A model generated the notes under the pieces. It had not been told where the DNA came from. It saw nothing but the letters and a program-made list of their open reading frames with translations, and did not search any database. Below, in pieces: positions 7,255-14,818 of a DNA stretch of 37,394 bases. Each line of letters starts with the position of its first letter. Positions within the stretch are counted from its first letter, which is position 1. The stretch is from Candidatus Finniella inopinata (GTDB taxonomy: Bacteria; Pseudomonadota; Alphaproteobacteria; Paracaedibacterales; CAITNM01), in NCBI GenBank assembly GCA_945860985.1, contig CAMASM010000005.1, forward strand, positions 1 to 37,394. Direction: 5' to 3'. The position numbers and the translations under genes were made by a program.

Positions 7255-9042
7255 CTAAGACAAAGCCTCAAGCTCATCAATCAAACTTGCAATCATCTGT
7301 AATCCGCCTTGCCAAAATGTTGGTTTTTTCAAATCAAGCCCAAACGGTTGCAATAGGTCATTGTACCCCTTACTACCACCAGCTTTAAGCAGGTCGATAT
7401 ATTTATCGGCAAAGCCATCATTATTTTCTTGATAAAATGCATACAAAGAATTAACCAGACAATCACCAAATGCGTAAGCATAAACGTAAAATGGGCTATG
7501 GATAAAATGGCTAATGTAGGCCCAAAATGAATGGGTAGCCGAATCAATATGCACAGCATTACCCAATGCTTCTTCTTGGGTGCGTTTCCAGATACTAGCC
7601 AAATCGTCCGCTGTTAGCTCACCATGGCGACGTGCCTGGTGCACCTGTTGTTCGAAATAGTAAAATGCAATCTGGCGTATTACGGTGTTAAGCATGTCGT
7701 CAATTTTACCGGCCAATAAAGATTTACGCTGTTCTTTAGTTTCGCATGTGGCAAGCAAATGTTGGAAAGTCAGCATCTCCCCAAACACAGATGCAGTTTC
7801 AGCCAAAGTTAATGGTGTATCTGCCAACAAATACCCTTGACCACGCGACAACATTTGGTGAACTCCATGACCAAGCTCGTGGGCTAGGGTCATCACATCC
7901 CTACGGCGTCCTTGATAGTTTAATAGTATGTATGGATGCACACTTGGCACAGCAGGGTGAGAAAACGCACCTGAGGTCTTACCAACTCTGGTTGGTGCAT
8001 CAATCCAATTTTTGTCAAAAAATTCGCTGGCAATTTCAGATATAGTTGGCGAAAAACTAGCATAAGCATCAAGAACAATTTTGCGTGCTACCGGCCAGGA
8101 AATATCGGCATCATCATCAAATGGTAATGGCGCATTCCTATCCCAATATTCCAAACGATCAAGTCCTAACATCTTAGCTTTTATTGTGTAATATCGATGG
8201 GATAATGACGCGTAATTTCCGCGTACACACGTAGCTAATGCTTGCACTACTTCTGGTTCGATTTGGTTATCCAAATGGCGGCTACTATCAGATGTGGCAA
8301 AATGTCTCCATTTATCATCAATCTCCTTATCCTTAGCTAAGACATTAGTAATTGTTGTGAATAATGGCATTTGGGTTGCTAAGCCTTCATTCAAAGTAAG
8401 AGCTGCTTTTTTGCGCACATCTGCACTTTTATCACCCATTTTGTGAACAACTGCTTCTAAAGGTAATGACTCGCCGTCGTAAGACAATTTCAAAGAAGCT
8501 AAGGTTTCATCATATAGCCTTACCCAAGCATTACGTCCGGTTAAAGATTTTTCTATGGCATATTTTTCAAGCTCTTCACTTAACTGGTGTGGTTGGTATT
8601 TGCGCAACACTGAAAGCCAATGGCTATAGTGTAAAAGTTCAGGAGCAGACTTTAAGGCATTATTTATTGATTCGTCACTTAGCTTTGCCAAATCAATATT
8701 AAAAAACACAAGATCCGCAGATAATATAGAAACTTTTTCCTGCAAATTTTGATAAAGGCTAGAAAAATCAGGGTTATTCAAATCACCGTAATACTGTAAA
8801 CCAGCAAATGTCATTAATTTACCAATACCTTCGTTGATGTTTTCATAAAATTTAATAGCGCTTAGTAACTGCTCGCTTGTAAATTCATTCTTAAAAATAT
8901 TTACGTATACTGTTACAAATTCAGCAGCCTGTTTTTTTAAGATATCAAGATCTTGATTAATCTTAGGGTCTGCAGATCCATTGTATAAATCGGTTAAATT
9001 CCATGTAGGTAAATCTATAAATCCCTGCAGTATGTTTTCCAT
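7255..9042 (-). CDS. pepF: Oligoendopeptidase F, M3B family
   Basis: A cytosolic zinc metallopeptidase that degrades short oligopeptides. The 595-residue protein matches the family length. The zinc site is HELGHGVHQML (H388, E389, H392), followed about 25 residues later by TLAETASVFGEM, which supplies the third ligand Glu. The N-terminal helical half (oligopeptidase F domain) precedes it. The start at 9042 gives the expected MENILQGFIDLPTWNLTDLY N-terminus, with GGATCAG as a weak ribosome-binding site. It is divergent from rpmF, sharing a 114-bp intergenic region. Confidence 0.93.
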   Translation of the reverse strand: MENILQGFIDLPTWNLTDLYNGSADPKINQDLDILKKQAAEFVTVYVNIFKNEFTSEQLLSAIKFYENINEGIGKLMTFAGLQYYGDLNNPDFSSLYQNLQEKVSILSADLVFFNIDLAKLSDESINNALKSAPELLHYSHWLSVLRKYQPHQLSEELEKYAIEKSLTGRNAWVRLYDETLASLKLSYDGESLPLEAVVHKMGDKSADVRKKAALTLNEGLATQMPLFTTITNVLAKDKEIDDKWRHFATSDSSRHLDNQIEPEVVQALATCVRGNYASLSHRYYTIKAKMLGLDRLEYWDRNAPLPFDDDADISWPVARKIVLDAYASFSPTISEIASEFFDKNWIDAPTRVGKTSGAFSHPAVPSVHPYILLNYQGRRRDVMTLAHELGHGVHQMLSRGQGYLLADTPLTLAETASVFGEMLTFQHLLATCETKEQRKSLLAGKIDDMLNTVIRQIAFYYFEQQVHQARRHGELTADDLASIWKRTQEEALGNAVHIDSATHSFWAYISHFIHSPFYVYAYAFGDCLVNSLYAFYQENNDGFADKYIDLLKAGGSKGYNDLLQPFGLDLKKPTFWQGGLQMIASLIDELEALS

Positions 9043-9079
9043 ATTCTGATCCTTTGCGTTTTTATTTGTTAAGTAACTC

Positions 9080-9108
9080 TTGCGAATAATATGATTATTC
9101 GCTATATA
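9080..9108 (+). promoter_or_regulatory. Promoter of rpmF-plsX-fabH with a palindrome in its spacer
   Basis: TTGCGA (9080-9085) and TATATA (9103-9108) are separated by 17 bp, a good sigma-70 type pair upstream of rpmF. A perfect inverted repeat, GCGAATAA (9082-9089) and TTATTCGC (9095-9102) with a 5-bp centre, fills the space between them. Such a position suits an operator. The regulator is unknown; the site may also affect divergent pepF. Confidence 0.6.
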
Positions 9109-9156
9109 TTGGCAATAAGTGTATAAAAATTTGCAAGCTGCAAGGAGCTTTAAAAA

Positions 9157-9357
9157 ATGGCTGTTCCTAAGAAAAAGACATCCCCATCCAGGCGCAATAT
9201 GCGACGCTCACATGATGCTTTGACACCTGTAAATGTGCAAGAATGCCCCAACTGTGGCGCAGCAAAGCTTTCTCATCATGTTTGCCCGTCATGCGGCCAT
9301 TATAAGGGGCGCCAAGTATTGAAAATGCGTAACTCTTTAACTAATACTGAAGAATAG
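9157..9357 (+). CDS. rpmF: 50S ribosomal protein L32
   Basis: This 66-residue basic protein is a component of the large ribosomal subunit. It has the family N-terminus [21 protein letters not shown] and a zinc-ribbon CPNCG...CPSCG (C30, C33, C45 and C48 approximately). An AAGGAG ribosome-binding site lies 10 bp before the ATG. It heads the rpmF-plsX-fabH operon; only 5 bp separate it from plsX. Confidence 0.96.
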   Translation: MAVPKKKTSPSRRNMRRSHDALTPVNVQECPNCGAAKLSHHVCPSCGHYKGRQVLKMRNSLTNTEE

Positions 9358-9362
9358 TATAG

Positions 9363-10367
9363 ATGGGATATAGCATCGCCATTGATGCCATGGGAGGCGA
9401 TGGCGCCCCACAGGTAGTTTTTGATGGTATTGCTGAGTTTATTAAAACTCACCCAGATACAAAGGCTAATTTTTTAGTGTTTGGCCAGGAAAATTTAGTT
9501 AAACCTTTTTTGATTCCATCTTTAGCTAAACATGTTACCATTCATAATGCAGAAGAAGTAGTTACCGGAGAAACAAAGCCAGCCGCTGCTGTTCGCATGG
9601 GGCGCAAAACTAGTATGGCAATGGCTATTGATGCGGTAAACAACGGAATGGCTGAGGCGGTTGTCTCTGCTGGTAATACTGGTGCCTTTATGGCTCTGTC
9701 AAAAATCATTTTAAAAACTTTTGAAGGCATTGACCGTCCTGCTATACCAGCGCTTATCCCAAGTGATAAGGGTTGTACATTAGTGCTAGACCTTGGTGCA
9801 AATATTGAATGTAGCGCTGAAAACCTCGTGCAGTTTGCTGTAATGGGTTCTGTTTATATGCGTACGCTAATGAACATTGCTGAACCAAGCGTAGGCATTC
9901 TTAACGTAGGTAGCGAAGACCTTAAGGGCAATCAAGTTGTTCAAGCAGCAGCCAATTTTTTACGCGACCATCCATTAGTTAATTTCTATGGATTTGTTGA
10001 GGGTGATGACATTACTAAAGCAACAGTTGATGTCGTTGTTACCGACGGGTTTACTGGAAATATCGTTTTAAAAGCAATTGAAGGCACTGTTAGATTATTT
10101 GCAAGGCAATTAAAGAAAAGCTTAAGTGAGAATGTATTAAGTAAACTTGGTGCGCTAATTGCTCAGCCATCTCTTGCCTCTTTCAAGCGTTTTGTGGATC
10201 CAAGACTTTACAACGGCGCTATGTTTTTGGGTTTGCGTAAAATTGTAATTAAAAGCCACGGTGGGACCGATGGTGTTGGCTTTGCAACCGCCATTAAAGT
10301 TGCCGATGAGCTAGTACAGCGCAACGTAATACTAGATCTTCAAGCTGGGCTTGAAGGTATTCAATAA
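9363..10367 (+). CDS. plsX: Phosphate acyltransferase PlsX
   Basis: It converts acyl-ACP and phosphate to acyl-phosphate, feeding PlsY in phospholipid synthesis at the membrane surface. The 334-residue protein begins IAIDAMGGDGAPQVVFDG, the family signature, and contains VSAGNTGAFMALS, ANIECSAENLVQFAVMG, VTDGFTGNIVLKAIEG and SHGGTDGVGFATAIKVA. Its stop TAA (10365-10367) overlaps the fabH ATG by one base (TAATG), indicating translational coupling. Confidence 0.96.
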   Translation: MGYSIAIDAMGGDGAPQVVFDGIAEFIKTHPDTKANFLVFGQENLVKPFLIPSLAKHVTIHNAEEVVTGETKPAAAVRMGRKTSMAMAIDAVNNGMAEAVVSAGNTGAFMALSKIILKTFEGIDRPAIPALIPSDKGCTLVLDLGANIECSAENLVQFAVMGSVYMRTLMNIAEPSVGILNVGSEDLKGNQVVQAAANFLRDHPLVNFYGFVEGDDITKATVDVVVTDGFTGNIVLKAIEGTVRLFARQLKKSLSENVLSKLGALIAQPSLASFKRFVDPRLYNGAMFLGLRKIVIKSHGGTDGVGFATAIKVADELVQRNVILDLQAGLEGIQ

Positions 10368-11344
10368 TGCAATTGTTTAGAAGCGTTGTTCGTGGTGTAG
10401 GTGGCTATTTACCATCTAAATGCATTAAAAATTCCGATTTAGAAAAAAGCTTATCAACAACCGATGCTTGGATTGTCGAACGCACCGGCATGAAGCAGCG
10501 TTACGTGATTGAAGGCAGTCAGAACACTTCTGATTTAGCAAGCGAAGCTGCCAAAATTGCTTTGGCTAATGCTAAAATTGATGCAAGCGATATTGATTTA
10601 ATTGTAGTTGCAACAGTCACCCCAGACCACCCATTTCCAGCAACAGCTGCGCGTGTACAAGCAAAAATTGGCGCCCACAAGGCTTTTGCTTTCGACGTAA
10701 ATGCTGTTTGCTCCGGTTTTATTTACGCCCTTTCAGTGGCAGATCAATACCTTAAGACCGGTATGGCTAAACGCGCATTAGTAATTGGTGCTGATGCCAT
10801 GTCAAAAATTATCGATTGGAATGACCGAGCGACCGCCGTTTTATTCGGTGATGGCGCCGGTGCCTTGGTACTTGAAGCAGTTGATAGTTCTCATGAAGAC
10901 TATAATCGTGGTATTCAGTCTACCCATCTGTTTTCTAACGGATGCCAGTATGACCTATTGTATGTAGATACAGCCAATGCAAATGCAACGCAACCAGGGC
11001 ATGTTAGTATGCAAGGTCGTGAGATTTTTAAATATGCCGTTAAGCTTATTGGCGAGGCAGTTGAAACTGTTTTAAAAGAAAACAACATGACTATTGATGA
11101 TATAGATTGGTTCGTACCACACCAAGCAAACCTGCGTATTATTGAGGGCATTAGCGTACATTTTAAAATTCCTATGGAAAAAATGGTGGTAACGGTTGAT
11201 CGCCACTCTAATACCTCTGCCGCAACTATCCCTTTAGCGCTTTGGGAAGCAGTTAGTGATAATCGCATTCAAAAAAATCAAAGGGTAGTTTTAGAGGCCA
11301 TGGGCGGAGGACTAACCTGGGCTTCTGCACTGGTTAAGTGGTAG
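10367..11344 (+). CDS. fabH: 3-oxoacyl-ACP synthase III (KAS III)
   Basis: It condenses acetyl-CoA with malonyl-ACP to start type II fatty-acid synthesis. The 325-residue protein has the catalytic Cys in NAVCSGFIYAL (C115), the His in VPHQANLRIIEG and the Asn in HSNTSAATIPLALWEA; the C-terminal GGGLTWASALVKW is typical. It is coupled to plsX by a 1-bp overlap. In many alphaproteobacteria an integration host factor gene follows fabH; here an unrelated convergent orphan follows instead. Confidence 0.96.
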   Translation: MQLFRSVVRGVGGYLPSKCIKNSDLEKSLSTTDAWIVERTGMKQRYVIEGSQNTSDLASEAAKIALANAKIDASDIDLIVVATVTPDHPFPATAARVQAKIGAHKAFAFDVNAVCSGFIYALSVADQYLKTGMAKRALVIGADAMSKIIDWNDRATAVLFGDGAGALVLEAVDSSHEDYNRGIQSTHLFSNGCQYDLLYVDTANANATQPGHVSMQGREIFKYAVKLIGEAVETVLKENNMTIDDIDWFVPHQANLRIIEGISVHFKIPMEKMVVTVDRHSNTSAATIPLALWEAVSDNRIQKNQRVVLEAMGGGLTWASALVKW

Positions 11345-11384
11345 TTGTGTTATCTAACCACGCTAATTCTTATAATTTTTCATC

Positions 11385-11891
11385 TTAATTTTTTACGAAA
11401 GGGCTTAAAAATGCACTCCATTTTCTTCTTTTTGGCAAAGAATTAAGAAAACTATTAACCGTTCGGGGAACTGTAATCTTTTCCCCTACTCTTAACCATA
11501 CTGGACACAATCCCGTTTCAAGCAAACTTTGAAGAGCATCTTTCTTAGAATCATAGTTACCTTTGGTATTATTCCTCACTAATATACCGCTAGATGAATT
11601 AGGAACACACCATGTTAATTTTACACAAACTCTTAAATTTCTCAGATGTGATATGGCGTTATATGAGAAGTATTCTAAATCTTCTTCGGCTTGCACTGTA
11701 TCATTGCCTTTGCAATAGTGTTCAAACACATCTAGCGCTAAAAAACATGAATAAGGAACAGCAGCACTACCAACCGCTGTAGATTCAGTAGATTCAGTAG
11801 ATTCATGTAAAATATCTTCCAATACAGAAGCATTTATCAGACAAGTGCCAAAAGCTGTGATTAAGACGGTTAAAATAATTAATTTTTTCAT
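11385..11891 (-). CDS. Small secreted protein of unknown function with a short Ser-Thr-Glu repeat
   Basis: This 168-residue protein has a signal peptide (KKLIILTVLITAFGTCLINA) followed by SVLEDILHESTESTEST. The STE repeats come from a 9-bp tandem unit at 11781-11807. The body has several Cys residues (in YSCF, HYCKG, VCVKLTWCVP, GLCPVW), suggesting disulfide bonds after export. Its LEDIL segment just after the signal peptide resembles the same place in C92 copy 3 (LEDILGG). No domain recognised. Confidence 0.65.
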   Translation of the reverse strand: MKKLIILTVLITAFGTCLINASVLEDILHESTESTESTAVGSAAVPYSCFLALDVFEHYCKGNDTVQAEEDLEYFSYNAISHLRNLRVCVKLTWCVPNSSSGILVRNNTKGNYDSKKDALQSLLETGLCPVWLRVGEKITVPRTVNSFLNSLPKRRKWSAFLSPFVKN

Positions 11892-12167
11892 AAATATACT
11901 CCTTTACAAAAAGGATTAGATATTAATTTTTAAAAAAATAAACATAAGCAGCGTCAATTTTGATTATTAATTATATTAGTTAATTTATTATTGATATTTA
12001 ATAATATAACGTAGCAATGATGTCAGAATCTCGCAAGCCCCCTAAATAAGCTGATTGAGAAATAATTTATGTCTCATTCAATACGAACCCACGAGCGCTT
12101 TAAAATTCTTACGTTTTCTTCACCAGCAAACTAAGCTAAACTGCAAAAAAAAGATCAGGTTTTTACA
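11892..12167. other. Intergenic region between a secreted orphan and yggT
   Basis: A 276-bp spacer, very AT-rich to about 12010 and then more mixed. TTGAGA (12055-12060) can pair with TCTCA in the TCTCATTCAA segment, a weak hairpin. I see no convincing gene, terminator or strong promoter. It probably holds the promoters of both flanking divergent genes. Confidence 0.4.
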
Positions 12168-12467
12168 ATGATAATTTTAGGACCATTACTGAACGTTATT
12201 TATGACTTGTTAGGTTTATATAAATTTTTGCTAATTGTTTATGTGATTTTAAATTTACTAGAATCATTTAACGTAATTAATAAATATAACACTGCAGTTT
12301 ATACCGTGCATAACTTTTTACAAAGCATTACAGAGCCAGTATTGGGGCCAATTAGGAGAATTATCCCACCAATTAGTGGGTGGGACCTATCACCAATGGC
12401 GTTGATTTTTGTGGTTTATTTTTTTCAAGGGGTGGTCTTGGAAATTATAAAAAGATTCCCATCTTAA
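12168..12467 (+). CDS. YggT family membrane protein
   Basis: This 99-residue integral inner-membrane protein has two hydrophobic segments (near residues 15-35 and 72-95). The central motif HNFLQSITEPVLGPIRRIIPPISGWDLSPMA is that of the YggT family (split here as TEPVLGPIRRIIPP and GWDLSPMALIF). The family is linked with cell division or osmotic stress in some bacteria, but the role is not settled. It sits 18 bp before rbfA and probably shares its transcript. Confidence 0.9.
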   Translation: MIILGPLLNVIYDLLGLYKFLLIVYVILNLLESFNVINKYNTAVYTVHNFLQSITEPVLGPIRRIIPPISGWDLSPMALIFVVYFFQGVVLEIIKRFPS

Positions 12468-12485
12468 TAAGATGAAGGAGATACT

Positions 12486-12884
12486 ATGTTAAAACTTTTC
12501 GTTCCCACAAAAGCACCAAGTCACCGTCAAGAACGAGTGGCTGAGGAGTTACGTTTTTTGCTATGCCAAGTTATTCAAAAAGATAGTTTGCCTATTGAAC
12601 GTGACGAAGAAGATAATTTAATTAAACCAGAAGCACCAATTACAATAACACACTTAACTGTGTCGCCTGATCTGCGCCATGCCCAAATTGGTGTAATGCC
12701 ATTAGGTGGTATAGGAAAAGAAACAGCTGTAGAGTACATGAAAGCTAATGCGTGGTACTTGCGTACAGCTGTTGCAAAGCAACTAAAAACAAGGGTAACG
12801 CCGGAATTACGCTTTTATTTAGATGATCATTTTGACAAAGCCGCAAAAATTGACGCATTAATTGATAAAATTCACGACAAATAA
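12486..12884 (+). CDS. rbfA: Ribosome-binding factor A
   Basis: It is a 30S maturation factor that binds near helix 1 of 16S rRNA. The 132-residue KH-like protein has SHRQERVAEELRFLLCQVI, ITHLTVSPDLRHAQIGVMPLG (with the SPDLRHA motif), LRTAVAKQLKTRVTPELRF and a final DKAAKIDALIDKI helix. A strong ribosome-binding site (AAGGAGA) precedes it. It usually lies between infB and truB; here it follows yggT, so the usual operon has been broken. Confidence 0.93.
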   Translation: MLKLFVPTKAPSHRQERVAEELRFLLCQVIQKDSLPIERDEEDNLIKPEAPITITHLTVSPDLRHAQIGVMPLGGIGKETAVEYMKANAWYLRTAVAKQLKTRVTPELRFYLDDHFDKAAKIDALIDKIHDK

Positions 12885-12958
12885 TATCATTTTTGCTATT
12901 GTTGTTGTAATAAATAGATGCTAGCTTTCTAAGATGTTTGTTCCTTAGAAAGATTTTT

Positions 12959-14548
12959 ATGATCAAGTTTATTGCGCTTTTCCTATTTATAAATATTATT
13001 TGTTCGGCTGCTTCTGTAGCGCATGTGCCTGTTGCACCAGATGAGTGCGTACTAGCAAGATCATTATCCCAATGGCTTGGAGTGAAAGTTACAATTGATG
13101 GCCAAAATTTAAGGTTTAGCGAAGAACAAACTAAGCTTGCAGCAGCTATAGCAAAATTAAGAGACTTTGATCAAATTCGCAGAGAATTTTTACCTGTTAA
13201 CCATGGAGCTGCAGCAATAAGATCAGTGGCTAAGCCACTGGGATCTTGGGAAGAATGCTTTGGAATTTTAGGCATTGATCCTACATCCGTACTGCTTTTC
13301 AATCTACAAGGCACAAAAGACATTGCAGGGGAACAGCTCATGATTCCTGCCGGAGATGATTTTAATGGATCAGTTGCAGATTTATATGTTAAAGCTCTTA
13401 TGAAGAATAGCATCTTTTTTAAATGGGTTGCTGATAATTTTAAAGAACAATTTATTGCAAGAGTTGATTCGGCTGAAGGAGCATCCTTAGCAATTCGTTA
13501 TGGATTATTAACTCAATTTCTTTACTTAGGTAAAATCGCAATCAGATCAAATGAAGGTAAGTATGATGAAGACGATGTCCAAGCGGAAGATGCTGATTGT
13601 TTTATACCAATACAAACAGTACTTAAAACTTTAGTTGCAGCTGGAAGCGGAAACGTCTCCTTAAAGCAAATTTCTGTAGATAAATTTAATGTTCAATTTG
13701 TATCTCTTGGTAATGAAGCAGGAAGTTCTTACCCAACTGTGGAATTCGTGCTTGATACTAGTTATAGCATGAGTGACGAAATTGCAATTATAAATAGAAC
13801 TATGCCTAAATTACTGCAACAACTTAGTTCTAGTTTTCCAAAAATCAGAGTTAGGATTTTTAGTTTTAATGACGCAAAAAAATTAGAAGCTGGATATGAC
13901 TTAGAGAAAAACCAACCAGTACCAGTATTTCGTGACCTTATAACTAGTGGAAGCACTAACTTAGGACATATTGTTAGAAGCATTCCTTTGAAAGAAGATG
14001 AGCAATCCAAAACGGTTGTCGCTTTTACAGATGGTCGCCATGAAAGCAACGAAAGTTTAGATTTTGCATTTGAAGCTTTGAAAGCTGCACAAATAAAAGG
14101 AAGGTTTGCTTTGCCCAGATTATTTAGAGTTGGACTAGGATCTAAGGAAAGCGAAAAATTTTTTAAAGATATGGCAGCAGCTATGTCTGGATTCTCATCC
14201 TATAGTGATTCAACAGAAGCATTTTGCCAAGATTTAGTAAAAGATATTGCAGATATTTCTAGACCAAGATCCGCTTTGTCATTACAGAGAGAAGGGCTTA
14301 CAGTAAGCGTGAATTGGATTCCCGTTGACCGACCAGGGTTATTTAAAACGTCCGCTATGGTTATTAAAGATGGAGATAGCATAGTAGATAGACACGGTAG
14401 TCATGTTGTAAGCCTTCCAAATGCTGCGGCCCAAATGGTTGTTCCAGTTTTAGATGCTGCTGCTGCAAAACGTGCAGCAAGAGAGAAATTATTAGCAGAA
14501 CAGAGAAGACTTGCAGAAGAGCTTGCTGCTCTGGGAGATGATGATTAG
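12959..14548 (+). CDS. Secreted von Willebrand factor A domain protein
   Basis: The start at 12959 (an ATG at 12938 is also in frame) gives a clean signal peptide, MIKFIALFLFINIICSAAS, and a protein of 529 residues. After an N-terminal region of about 240 residues without a recognised domain comes a VWA domain: VEFVLDTSYSMSDE supplies the DxSxS MIDAS motif (D266), SGSTNLGHIV the Thr, and VVAFTDGRHE the second Asp. A beta-rich section follows and the end is an Ala/Glu/Arg-rich helix (KRAAREKLLAEQRRLAEEL). It is probably periplasmic or extracellular and metal-binding, with an adhesive or scaffolding role. No partner ATPase or protease is adjacent. Confidence 0.8.
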   Translation: MIKFIALFLFINIICSAASVAHVPVAPDECVLARSLSQWLGVKVTIDGQNLRFSEEQTKLAAAIAKLRDFDQIRREFLPVNHGAAAIRSVAKPLGSWEECFGILGIDPTSVLLFNLQGTKDIAGEQLMIPAGDDFNGSVADLYVKALMKNSIFFKWVADNFKEQFIARVDSAEGASLAIRYGLLTQFLYLGKIAIRSNEGKYDEDDVQAEDADCFIPIQTVLKTLVAAGSGNVSLKQISVDKFNVQFVSLGNEAGSSYPTVEFVLDTSYSMSDEIAIINRTMPKLLQQLSSSFPKIRVRIFSFNDAKKLEAGYDLEKNQPVPVFRDLITSGSTNLGHIVRSIPLKEDEQSKTVVAFTDGRHESNESLDFAFEALKAAQIKGRFALPRLFRVGLGSKESEKFFKDMAAAMSGFSSYSDSTEAFCQDLVKDIADISRPRSALSLQREGLTVSVNWIPVDRPGLFKTSAMVIKDGDSIVDRHGSHVVSLPNAAAQMVVPVLDAAAAKRAAREKLLAEQRRLAEELAALGDDD

Positions 14549-14578
14549 TTTTTAATATTATTCATTATAATTTATTCG

Positions 14579-14606
14579 AAGTGACCGTTTGACGGTCACT
14601 TTTTTT
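14579..14606 (+). terminator. Rho-independent terminator of the VWA gene
   Basis: AAGTGACCG (14579-14587) and CGGTCACTT (14593-14601) form a perfect 9-bp stem with loop TTTGA, followed by a T-run. It isolates the VWA gene from the riboswitch-controlled operon downstream. Confidence 0.92.
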
Positions 14607-14625
14607 ATGTCTAAAATCAATTACT

Positions 14626-14757
14626 TTTTGTGCTCGGGAATTCGGTTAAAATCCGAAGCTGCCCCCGCAACTGTAAGTTGGGAACGCATTTTAAAATACC
14701 ACTGGATTTAATCTGGGAAGGTAAAATGTCGTAGTGAACAACAAGCCAGGAGACCGG
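14626..14757 (+). promoter_or_regulatory. Cobalamin riboswitch
   Basis: The conserved elements occur in order: GGGAA (14636-14640), then GCTGCCCCCGCAACTGTAA (14658-14676, the core segment of the class), CCACTG (14699-14704), TGGGAAGG (14714-14721) and AAGCCAGGAGACC (14743-14755). This is a textbook AdoCbl-class (Rfam RF00174) aptamer. It directly precedes a TonB-dependent receptor, the usual target. Downstream, AAAAAGAGT/ACTTTTTT (14759-14778) may fold as an attenuator, and the ribosome-binding AAAGGA lies at about 14799-14804. Confidence 0.95.
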
Positions 14758-14818
14758 CAAAAAGAGTGTCACTTTTTTGTATCTCGGGGAGTAAGAGCAA
14801 AAGGATATCCCATGGGTG

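Noticed and set aside
11781-11807. Three 9-bp tandem units as a possible phase-variation switch
   Set aside because: The unit length is a multiple of three, so changes in copy number alter protein length but not frame.
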